A stretch of 64,000 bases of DNA from Serripes groenlandicus (taxonomy: Eukaryota; Mollusca; Bivalvia; Cardiida; Cardiidae): contig JASEVX010000003.1 of NCBI GenBank assembly GCA_031761405.1, positions 63,658,423-63,722,422 on the forward strand, given 5' to 3'. Positions 9,852-21,800 of this stretch are shown here, one piece after another. A model generated the notes under the pieces. It saw only the letters and a program-made list of their open reading frames with translations, searched no databases and was not told the origin of the DNA. A program made the position numbers and the translations under genes. Within the stretch, counting starts at the first letter, position 1; the number at the start of each line of letters is the position of its first letter.

Positions 9852-12800
9852 GTAAGCTGTTGTGTGGCTTGTGAAGTTATTCATACGTGAGCAGCATTCA
9901 TATACCATCAATCATAAATTGATTCAATCTGTAAATTCAACCCGATTTCGATATATCGCCATAGTAGTGACCATATTGCCGGTCACATGTTCATAATCTC
10001 TGAAAATGTTGAAGTTCTCGGAACACTCTTTAGTCAACGGACTTCAATACATGTTTATTTTATGTTTTGCGCAATTGACAAGATTGTTCTACGTTAGGAC
10101 TAACAGTTGACAATGGAACTTAACTTTATTTATTTTTTTGAAAAAATAATATATATCGGCAAATCGGCGATATATATCCTCGAGTGCCCAGTTTCAGTGA
10201 CCATATATATTTTGATCTATAACTTGCACTTAATTGAGCAAACACACAAACAACGGGACTATTTAATTTTAACTCCGCTTATGTGCCTTCAATTCACACA
10301 ATTTTTTTTACATTGCATTTTATTTTTAGGTTTGACAGGCAAAGCAGCCATTTCTATGAACGTCCTGTTAATATCAAAATATGAAAATGGGACCAGAATC
10401 CGTGCACCCTGGTTTTAAGTTATTTATGGTAAATGCAAAAAATATATGATCAATGTTTTACATTTGAAAATATCGGACAGTAATATGACATAAAATTTCA
10501 AACTGTTAAATATTTTAATTACAATCACAGGACATAATCAGTCATAGGCCATATAAACTTTGGTTGCATGGAAATACGGGAATGGACCTATTACAGGAAT
10601 GTGTACAACATAAGACATTAGAAAATGAAAGTCTAATTAGACATCTGCAAATTATAAGTTAAATATTATATATTTAAAAATCCAAATGTCTTATTAGACA
10701 TTCAATTAAACATTCACATATTTTAATATCTGTACGGCAAATAAGACATAAGACATTAGAATTTAACATTCGCAAAAACATTCAAAAAACTAATTTCAAG
10801 TTGCCTAGTTAGACATTCACAAATTAGAATATTTACAACCCAAATTGAAGATAGGTCATTAAACATTGAATAAATGAATGTCTTATTGCCTAGTCAGACA
10901 TTAGACATTCGATAAGACATTATCACATAAGAAGATCTAGAACCCAAATTAGACGTTCAACATTGTATGTTTCAAACAAGAAATTCTAGATTTTTGAATG
11001 TCTATTTTATCTTTTATCTTTTATCTAAATTTAATGTCAAATTAGACATCTGATTTTTAGCTCCACTGGCTGAAAGCCAGTCGAGCTTATGTCATGGCGA
11101 ATTGTCCGTCGTGCGTGCGTCTGTGCGTGCGTGCGTTAACTTTTTCCTTTAAACGACTTCTTCTCCCTAACCACTTGGCCAATTTGGTTGAAACTTCATG
11201 GGAAGCATCCTCTCAATGTCCTCTACTAAATTCCTTCAAATTTTTTTGATCCATTCAAAATTCTGGTTTCCATGGCAACCGAAAGAAAAAAATAGTGAGA
11301 ACTTAAAAAATCTTCTTCTCCGAAAGTTTCAGGCCGATTTTCAAATTTTTTTGTAGAAATGTTCCTTGGGTGACCCTTTATTAGATTCCTTCAAGAAATT
11401 TTGATTGGGCGAAAAACATGGCCGCCAGGGGGCGGGGCTTTTTTGCCTTATATAGCTATAGTGAAAACTTAAATAATCTTCTTCCAGGGTTTTTTTTCTG
11501 AAAAAGGGGAAGGGGCCTGGGGCCTTTGAGAAGGGGAAAATTTTGCGGCGTTTTAGAAAAAAGGGGAAAAATTGTAAACTAGTATAATGCGCATGTTTAA
11601 CTTTTATCATTACAAGGCCATCTGTCTATTTTTCATGTTCTTGAACTCCTCCACTAGATTATCATAATCCAGTTCACTTAAACTATACCACTGTCAAGGG
11701 TCGAAATTAGCAAGATTTTCTACTTGCATTTTTTTGCAAGTGCTATTTTTTGTTACTTGCTAAATGAGAAAACTTATTAGAACTTTAACTTTAAGCAATT
11801 AACACAATGTGAACTACAATAGTGCAATACACTGTTATGGTCAATCATGAATGTAATGTAAACATGGTCCAAAACATGCTGGGAAAAGAAGCTGCTGAGA
11901 CTGTCAGCAGTGTTCCCATTCACGTACATATGTGCGTTTTTCACGCACATATTTCCAAAGTCACGCAAGCATTTTTTAATCAATCTAAGAGCATACGTGA
12001 CTGTTACGCACAGAAAATCACTTGCCTTTTGCAATAAATAAGATCTAAAATGCTTGTTGTAAGTCTAACCATCATGAGAATTGTATGCTATCGATAGTAT
12101 GGTGAGAAAGAATGAAAGATAACATCTTTCTATAAATAACTCACTCAAATACTGTAGCTAGTGTATTGACCACGTGATCATTGTACATGTTTTTCCTATG
12201 CTAACTTGTAATCTCGCGAGATAGATAAAAGAAGAGCTTCATCCAATGGAGGCGCGCTTTCCACACCACGTGACATTTTCGCGGGCATACATATCACGTG
12301 ACATTTTATCGCGCGCTTTCTTGAAGCTGTAGTAAACATCTCCTTATTTGGAAATCTACTACGGAGAATTTAATTTTCATTCACCATCGATCCTTTCCCT
12401 ACTTCGGCAGCAGACGACTTTAAACACACAATATATAGCAAAATTATAAAAATTAAGTAGTAAACATCTCCTTATTTGGAAATCTACTACGGAGAATTTA
12501 ATTCTCATTCACCATCGATAATAATTTTCCATGCATATGTTTTAACCTTTCCCTACATCGGCAGCAGACGACTTTAAACACACAGTATAGCAAAATTATA
12601 AAAATTAAATGAAATCATATTTATTGAATAGGGTTCAAAATTTTGTGGTAAAAGGAGAAATGATGAACATTTTCTCTTTTTGCAAGAATGTTCTCTAAAG
12701 CTGTCTGTTGTATATTATATATGCGTCAATGTTCGTCTGCAAAATGCCAGATGGGAAAGGGTTAGATTCCACATGTCTGTGAGTGTGATGTCATCAGATG

Positions 12801-15800
12801 CCTAAATAACCTAATTTAGTTCTCTGATTTCATCTACAAACAACATGGCTGAAAAAAAGCAGAGCACGCTCTTGGGACTGTGGAAAAAACCCAGCAATGA
12901 TGATTCAGTAGAAACTGTAGATCGTAATCAAGTTGAAGAAAACAATAGTGATGATACGGATCAACCAGGCATTCAAAAGACTAGAACTAAAACAAAGGTG
13001 TTTCAGGAAAATTGGCTTTCATATTTCAATTGGTTGAGATACGATCGAGAGAAGAAGACGATGCATTGTACGGTTTGTGAAAACATAGAACTGCATTTAC
13101 CGTCAAAGTCTGCCTTTGTTAAAGGAACAACAAATTATCAAAAATCAACATTAACTCGACATGGGAATTGTGATGATCACATTTTGGCCTTAAAAAATGT
13201 CAAAGAAAGACGTTACATGGCGGCTGCTAAAAAATGTGTGAATCAACAGCTGGAGCCGATCATCGAGGTACAACTTCGGACTGCATTGTGGATGGCGAAG
13301 GAAAACATTGCTGATAGGAAGTTCCTTAGTATAATAGATTTGCAGGTAAGGATATTATAATACTGTAACAATAATAAACTTTTGTGACGGTCAGTAGCAA
13401 TGTACTCTTGAAACATTGTGAGAAAATAGAAAGCATTGTGTGATGAATGTGTATTTTCCCTACAGTGAATACTTTTCTACCCTTTTCGTTTGTCTTACAC
13501 TTATAGTAACCTAATTTACCCTTTCTCACATACAGCCGTTCTCAGACTGACGCCTCTGAAACAACCAACTTTTGAAAACATTCTGCTGCAGAATTGTGAA
13601 ATAAAATACATTGTGTATGGTTCAGACCACAAAACAAATAAAAATATTTCACGTTATAAGGCATTCAACGTAAGCCTTTTGATGCACTGTAATTAATTTA
13701 ATTTTGATGTCAATCTAGAAAGCATTTTGTGGTGTGTGTTTTTTGTCTGGAGGTGCATTATTATAATTAAGTAATTAAAGGGAGGTAATAAAATAAAAAT
13801 GTAGCTGCAATATTTGGAAACATGATTAAACCTTTTTTTTTTCAAAATAGTGCAGAAAACATTGCAGGAGAAAGAGCAAATGCTTATCATGAGCAATTTG
13901 TGATTTTTCAACACTATTTCCTGCTGCAGATCCATCGAAATTTATTTAACTCTGTAATTTTTGCCATGAAACAGAATATGTTTGATCTATAGACATTTCT
14001 TTCCATTTAATTTGTTCACTTTGTAACTGTCTGTATCTAAAATGTTTGACAAATAGCAAATAGTTGATTTAATTCTTATTTCAGATTGCCAACACCCATC
14101 TTCTTGGCAGAGGGGATTCGAGTCGGAGAACTGCTATAACTGAGAGGCCGAGGGGGGTGAGGACTAATCACCAAGCTGCCTCGGATATTCAGTCTAACAT
14201 TGCCAGTGTATTAAAAGACATGATGGTGGTTAGGCTGCAGAACAGCCCCTACATAGGAATAATGCTTGATGAATCTCTAGACATAGCTACTAAAAAAAAA
14301 CTTGTAATATTTGCCAGAATTATTCATGATGGGTCAGTTAGAAATGAATTTTGTGCTAACGTAGAAGTTCTTGATGGAAAAGCTGAGACTATTTATAACA
14401 CTTTACTTGAATTTTTAACTTCTGTGGGTGTAGATATGAACAAAGTCTCTGGCTTTGGAACAGATGGTGCTGCTGTTATGACAGGGAGGAGGTCAGGTGT
14501 TGGGATTAGGTTGCAAGAAAATAACCCCAAAATTATCCATGTTTGGTGTGCAGCACACAGACTTGCACTGGTATCTTTTTGGGCAGCAAAGAGAGTACCA
14601 TATTTACAATGCTTACAGAGAACCCTAGTGAACATATATCTCTTTTATGAATTTTCAGCTCCTAGGTACAATAAGTTAAGAGAGCTATGCAGAGTAATGG
14701 GGGAAAAGGTTAAAAAATTTAAAAAGCCCACTCAGGTAAGGTGGCTTTCCATGCAGGATGCAGTTCTTGCAGTGCATTCAGGTTGGTCTGCTCTAGTTCT
14801 TGGTTTAGAGCATGAAGTGGCAAGTAACCCTCAATCTGTTGGAGGTAATCAAGCAAAATGTTTGTTGAAAGAATGTAGAAATTTTAAATTTATTTGCACC
14901 ATATCACTACTTAAAGATGTTTTAGAAGTATTATGCAAATTATCAAAACAATTTCAAAAGGAGATAATAGACATAGAACAAATCACTTCACTAATAGCGT
15001 CTGCAAAGGAAACACTGTCCACTTATCAAGATGCAGATCATGATCCACCAAGTGTTTCTTTTTTAATTGACTGTCTCGGAGAGTCCGATCAATATCAAGG
15101 TATTGAAATGACTTGTTCACTTCGGGACAGACTAACATTTGCAAATATGAAACGCCTGTTTCTCAGAAATATCAATGATGAGTTTGAGAAACGCTTTTCA
15201 GAAGATGACATGAGAATCTTGAAAGATTTAAATTGTATTTTAAACCCAAAATTGTTGCCAGAAGGTCGTAGGGAAATTGCAGATTATGGATTGCAGTATT
15301 TAGATTTTATCTGTGACTATTTCACAGATATAATAAACACACAGCAAGCAAGAAATTCATTTCTACAATTTAAGTTTGTAATGAATCAAAACAAAGATAA
15401 ATCTTTACTTGACTTTTGCATCTTAATTGCAAGTCAATATAAAGATGAATTTCCAGATTTTTGCACTCTGGCATCAATTTTGGCTACAATTCCATTAACA
15501 TCTGTTCCCTGTGAAAGGGGATTTTCGGTCCAAAACAGACATTTAGACAGATTTACAAATCGTAGAAGCATACAACATGTAGAAAACAGGATGTTCATAT
15601 CCTATGCTGCACAGCAAGGTGACTATGATGAAAATGAGGTAATCAGACTTGCAGCTTCAAAAATGACAAATTAACCTTTCCCACATACAGCAAGACTGCA
15701 GCAGACGAATTTGACAACATGTGCACCTAAAAATTAAAAATCTATTTAAATGAAAGCATACTTATTTAATAAATTTGAGAACATTGTGGCAAAAGGAGAT

Positions 15801-18800
15801 ATTGCTCATTATGAGAATTTCTTCTTTTGTCACAATGTTTTTAAAATCTGTTTCAGTTATCTGTCAGGTCAACCCTTTCCCACTTGCAGATGCATACTGA
15901 TATGCATTGGACAACTTCAGAAAACTTTGTGGCTAAGGGATAAATTTGCTCATTTGTTTCAACTCTTTTTTAGCAATTATACTGTCATTTATAGATATGT
16001 CAATAGAAATAATAATAAAAACATAAATGTGATATGATTATGTGTTTATTAACATTTTTACTTCATTCTCATCAATCTTACATGTAAAAAAAAATGGCAC
16101 CCCCACTTTTTTCAGAAAACCCCCACTTTATAAAAATATCAGTTAGTTGGGGGTGCCAAAAAACCCCAGTTTAAAAAGGTGGTGGGAACACTGGTCAGAT
16201 ATACAACATAGTCTAGAAACTGTGTTTCAATTTCTGGCTCCATATGGCAAAGTATGGGGTCTTTTCTGAATTAGTCAAGACAACATCCATCTTGTCACAG
16301 CAGTTTTTTGGTCATATTCTCTAAGGGCAACATCAGCAACTTTAATTCTCATCAAAATATCAAGTATTTCAGCACCAAGCCTACACCTCGAGTCAAATTG
16401 TATTCTGTTCATTGTGGAAAGATAAATGAGATTTAAGCTAATGTTCAAAAGTTAAATATGAAAAAAAAAAAAAACTATGCTTATTTTCCGAGGGGAAGGG
16501 GCCGTTAAACGGCCCCTTTTATATAAGGTAAAAAACCCCTGTCTTCTCAAAAAGTGTTCAGCAGATTTTCAAATAATTATGTAGAAATGTTCCGTGGGTG
16601 ACCCTCTATCAGATTCCTTCAAGCCATGTTGATTGGTAAAAAAACATGGCCGTCACAGGGCGGGGCTATTTTGCCTATATGGCTAAAGAGCGAACTTAAA
16701 AAATCTTCTCCTCCAAAAGTGTCAGGCCGATTTTCAAATAATTTTGTAGAAATGTTCCTTGTGTGAACCTTAATTAGATTCCTTCAAGAAATGTTGATTG
16801 GGCGAAAAACATGGCCGCCAGGGGGCGGGGCTTTTTTGCGTTATATAGCTATAGTGAAAACTTAAAACATCTTCTTCTCCGAAAGTGTTCAGCCGATTTT
16901 CAAATAATTTTGCAGAAATGTTCATTGGGTGACCCTCTATCAGATTCCTTCAAGCCATGTTGATTGGTCGAAAAACATGGCCGCCAGAGGGCGGGGCTAT
17001 TTTGACTTATATGACCATAGTGAAAACTTAAAAAATCTTCTCCTCCGAAAGTGTCAGGCATATTTTCAAATAATTTTGCAGAAACATTCCTTTGGTGACA
17101 CTCTACAAGATTCCTTTAAGCCATGGTGGTTGGTAAAAAAAATAGCCACCACGGGGCAGGGCTGTTTGGAGATTTTATTTTTGCCTTATGGCCGTGGAGC
17201 GATACTGGCCCTCTTGGGCCTCTTGTTTTTATTATTGTCTAACGTTTAATTTGACGTACGTCATATATCAACATGTGCAAATGTTTAATTGAATGTCTGA
17301 TGTCTAATAAAGACATTTGAATTATTGAATATATAATATTTAACTAATAATTTGCCATCATGCAGGTCTGTACAAATCCCATAGCCTGACATCCGAGATA
17401 AGTCCTAAATCACATCGGGCAAGTCGCTAATTGCAAAATCTCTGTCCCGGACAAGTGGCATTTTCCGAAAATCCGCGTCACATTATTTTAACCCATTTAC
17501 GTAACAGTGACTGTAAATTCCTGTGTCTGGTAGCCCGGCTTAATTACTTAAACGCATGTGTGTCATGTATAAATTTGACTGTATATTACATGCGAAAAAC
17601 CACTCACACGTGATCATAAATAATCAATAACAGTAGGCGGAGTTACCCACCTGTTAGATCGAGTGGTTTCAGCCAACCGAAACGCGTCAGTAATAGTCGA
17701 TTAACGTGATATATAATACCCAATAAGGCGGTCCAATCATTACTGATGAATGCTAGAGAATTGCCAATGGATTGGTCTCATTAAAATATTTCCTTAACCC
17801 ATTACTTTACAGAACAATGGCCTTATAAGCACCCTGTAGTGTATACTGGCTTATCAGTTTTACTGCACTGTGCGCACAGGGTTATTGGGAAGAATTTACA
17901 ATTTTGACACCTGTGTAATAAATCCTAAAATATGGTTAATTTCTATGCATGACTGGTTTAATGTAAGATTATGAAATGCTGCCGATAAAATTTACTATTT
18001 AGCAGTGTTTTTTATGTTTACCTAGCTAAATTAGTTCAGTTTCTACAGTAAATTTAAAATATATATTTATTTTTTTCTAAGTTATTTAGCGTATACTCAT
18101 ATTTTTGCGCTTACGTTGATATTTAAATAAAATCCATGTTTAAACAACAAGTCATAATGGTCATACATACCAATATCTATTTAAAGATAGAACCAAGCTA
18201 TGATTTACATTAAAAGTTGTATCTGAATTGCCTCATATTTGGTTAAAAATACTTACGATAAAATGAACAAGTAAACTTCAAAAATATTTAACCCTTTCCC
18301 GACGAAAGACGTGTATTTCGCATCTGCAGCAGATGAATTTGAAAACGTTTTGACAAATAGGAAATTGCGCAATAGTTCTTCGTTTCAAAGTGGAAATGAC
18401 CTACTACGTCATATGTCACAGGAGGTCACGCTGTGTAATTTGGTAGCACGTGGTCGATCGCAGTTGATTGGGTACTGGGTAGTCATATATATCACTGAGA
18501 TCACACATGATCTATGGAAAATTGATTGGGTATAACGTTAACATGATCGTTTTTCATTGGAGAGTTATAAGTTAGTGTAACTATACAACAAAAGGACTTG
18601 ATTTTATAGAGGATGCTTATTCAAATTTGAAAAAAGAAAATTGTAAATAACAATGGCTGCTCAAATCATACTTGAGGTTTGGGTGTGTAAATTGAATTGC
18701 ATTTTAAGGTTATTCTTTAACTGGAAACATTCCGAATTTTCGCCGCATAAATAAAGGTAAGATATCAATGTATCGAATGGGCTATTTTTAGCTCACCTGT

Positions 18801-21800
18801 GCACGAAGTGCTCAAGGTGAGTTATTGTGATCGCCCTATGTCCGTCGTCCGTCAACATTTTCTCCTCTGTAACAGGTGGGCAACTGGGATGAAACTTCAC
18901 AGAAAGCATCCTCTCAATGTCCTCACCATAATTCCTTTATTTTTGGGATCCATGCAGAATTCTGGTTTCCATGGCAACGAAATGAAAAAAACTTCAAAAT
19001 TCTTCTTCTCCCAAACTGGTTGGCAGATTTTCAAATAATTCTGTAGAAACGTTCCTTGGATGACCCTCTATCAGATTCCTTCAAGCTATGTTGATTGGTA
19101 GAAAATCATGGCCGCCAGTGGAGGGCGGGGCTATTTTGCCTTATCTGGCTATAGTGAAAACTTAACAAATCTTCTCCTTGGAAAGTGTCAGGCCGATTTT
19201 CAAATAATTTTGTAGAAATGTTCCTTGGATGACCCTCAAGCCATGTTGATTAGTCGAAAAACATAGCTGCCAGAGGGGTGGGGCTATTTTGCCTTATATG
19301 GCTATTATAAAAACCTAAAAAATCTTCTCCAAAAGTGTCAGACCGATTTTCAAATAATTTTGTTGAAATGTTCCTAGGGTGACCCTTTATTAGATCTTTT
19401 CAAGAAATGTTGATTGGTTGAAAAACATGGCCGCCAGGGGGCGGGGCTATCAGATTCCTTCAAGCTAAGTTGATTGGTCGGAAACTGGCTGCCAGGCGGC
19501 GAGTCTTATATAGCTAAAGTGAAGAAGAAAAAAATCAGGTGAGCGATCCAGGGCCATCATGGCCCTCTTGTTTAAAAGAAATTTTAGAATCTAAAAAAGA
19601 TTACATTAGATACAAGAACAGAAGCGCTCTCAGACGATATTGTGCGATAGTCGACAAGCGCTCTCCGTCGCTAGTGTGCGTCTGTGGATAGCGGCGCTCG
19701 GAAGCACTTGCGTGACGTAATGGGTTAAATGTATTTTGATCCATATTTCTACTTTCGGTATGTGATGTTTGCAAACTGGTGCAAACCAGTTCTCAGTAAG
19801 ACTTGGAAGAAAATTTTCGCCATGCAGAAGTTAATAAAATAAATTCGATCCAAATTAAAGACAATACAACGACTTCTAGAAATTATCTTGCCATTTATCA
19901 ATTTGAAATACCTTCATGATCAACATAATATTCGTAATATCAGGGACACAAATGAAATTGGAATGAAATATATAAATGATTCTCCGAGTATGATAAATGC
20001 CCAATCACGGCTTTGTTTACCAGATAGGAGAAATTGGTACTAATTTCAAGATTATTATCATGATGTTATAAGTCCACTACCGGTCAGAGACCGGTTTCTG
20101 GACGATAGGTTTGGTCGATTCTGTCTGTCAGTCCCACCTAACCTTGTCTGGCCCGCATCTTAACCATCCATCACAGGATATAGTATAACCTTGGCACAAA
20201 CGTTCACCATGATGAGGCAGCTTGTTACACGCAAGACCCAGGCCTGTATTTCAAATGTCAAGGTCACACTTAGGGGTCAAAGGTCAAAATGAGTAGTTTG
20301 ATAAGCCTGTACCTTGTCAAACCTGCATCTTAACCATCCATCATACGATTTCCAAGAAACTTGGCACAAACACTCACCATGATAAGGGGATGTGTCATGT
20401 TCAAGATCAAATAAAACATTTCCAACTTAAATAATCATTATCGGCAGAAGATGAATTTTGAAAATACTGTTTAAAATGAAGAAATAGTTCATACGTTTGT
20501 CTACTTTGATGATCTTACATTTCAATGTCTGTTTTCCCCCATAAATGTTTCATCCAAATTCTTTGATAGAAGTCTGCTGCAGGCTCCTTCAATGTGAAGA
20601 GGGATGTGATAAAAAGACAAAATAAATCAACAATTCCTAGTTGATCATATCTGTATCCCAAAGTTTAACTTTGTACCCTAAATGTTCAAAGAGCTCAATG
20701 CAGCAGACAACTTTTTAAAAACATTGTGGTGAATACATGGTTTGCTCATAAAAATTTATACAATAATTATAATTTCATTTATATATTGAGATAATTTCCA
20801 CATTTTTCGTTTACATGTTTTCAAAGTTGTCTCTAAGAAAGCATTTATTTATTAAACGAGATGGATTTATGAAAATCAAAAGATCATGTAAGAGATATTG
20901 AAATATTCAATTGAAATAACTAATGGAGTAATGAAAATTGAAATACTCCATTACTTTCGATGCATGGGTGTAATACTCAATAAACATAAACAGCTTATCT
21001 GTAGCACTGCTTTTTATACGACCGTTTTTTAAAAACGGTCCGTATTATGGTATCGTCATGTCCGTCCGTCCGTCCGTCCGTTCGGGTTTTCCGCACTTTT
21101 TTCTTACATACTTTGAGCTATTAAGCTGAAATTTTGTATAAGGCTTTGTAGTGAAGTGTCACAGATCAAGTTCATATTTCCTGGGATTTCGTCAATTTTT
21201 GAATGAGTTATGCCCCTTTTTGGACTTAGAATATTTGTTTTCCGCACTTTTTTTCTACATGCTTTGATCTATTGAGCTGAAATGATGTATATGGCTTTGT
21301 AATCATGAGTTACAGATCAAGTTCACATTTCCTCGGATTTCGTCAATTTTTGAATGAGTAATGCCCCTTTTTGGACTTAGAATATTGGTTTTCCGCACTT
21401 TTTTCTTACATACTTTGAGCTATTGACCTAAAATTGTGTATTAGGCTTTGTAGTGATATGTCACAGATCAAGTTCATATTTCCTGGGATTTCGTCAATTT
21501 TTGAATGAGTTATGCCCCTTTTTGGACTTAGAATATTTGTTAGAAAGAATATTTGTTAGAATATTTGTTTTCCGCACTTTTTTTCTACATGCTTTGATCT
21601 ATTGAGCTGAAATTATGTATATGGCTTTGTAATCATGAGTTACAGATCAAGTTCACATTTCCTCGGATTTCGTCAATTTTTGAATGAGTTATGCCTCTTT
21701 TTGGACTTAGAATATTGGTTTTCCGCACTTTTTTCTTACATACTTTGAGCTATTGACCTGAAATTGTGTATTAGGCTTTGTAGTGATATGTCACAGATCA

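Larger units (their letters stand above)
11485..16541 (+). mobile_element. hAT DNA transposon, apparently autonomous
   Basis: This 5,057-bp element encodes an intact transposase (12845-15674). The left end is CAGGGTTTTTTTTCTG and the right end reads CAGGGGTTTTTTACC on the other strand. Both are followed by GGGGCC-rich inverted stretches. Flanks are TCTTCTTC on the left and TCTTCTCA on the right, an 8-bp duplication with two mismatches, as expected for hAT. It sits inside the HINE-like element 11057-17232. Confidence 0.8.
11057..17232 (+). mobile_element. Pearl/HINE-like element carrying the hAT transposon
   Basis: It starts TTTTTAGCTCCACTGGCTG with a hairpin (CTGGCTGAAAGCCAG) and CCGTCGTGCGTGCGTCTGTG, and ends GGCCCTCTTGGGCCTCTTGT. 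Tandem-like ~150-bp units (TTCAAATAATTTTGTAGAAA, ATGGCCGCCAGGGGGCGGGG) occur at 11330-11484 and 16542-17170. The hAT element 11485-16541 splits it. Relatives in reverse orientation lie at 49726-50253 and 51086-52841. Confidence 0.6.
10600..17345. repeat. AGACATT-rich repeat tract interrupted by nested transposons
   Basis: The words AGACATT and AATGTCT recur many times at 10600-11056 and again at 17233-17345. The two parts are the flanks of the element 11057-17232, which appears to have inserted into this tract. Confidence 0.5.
17794..19728. mobile_element. 1.9-kb TTAA-flanked (piggyBac-type) non-autonomous element
   Basis: TTAA occurs at 17794-17797 and 19725-19728. Ends are CCCATTACTTTAC and, inverted, CCCATTACGTCACG. 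The homologous left-arm position 8203-8206 has one TTAA and no insert. It contains a MITE fragment (18288) and a nested HINE-like element (18785-19573). No transposase frame is seen. Confidence 0.75.
17512..20033 (-). repeat. Right arm (inner segment) of the large inverted repeat
   Basis: Segments 17512-17797 and 19729-20033 are the reverse complement of 7910-8499. The interruption is the TTAA-flanked element 17794-19728, which the left arm lacks. Confidence 0.75.

Noticed and set aside
3536..21010. Maverick/Polinton-type giant transposon with long inverted ends
   Set aside because: No polymerase, integrase or capsid-like frames lie between the arms; the core holds host first exons, so the arms are not the ends of one element.
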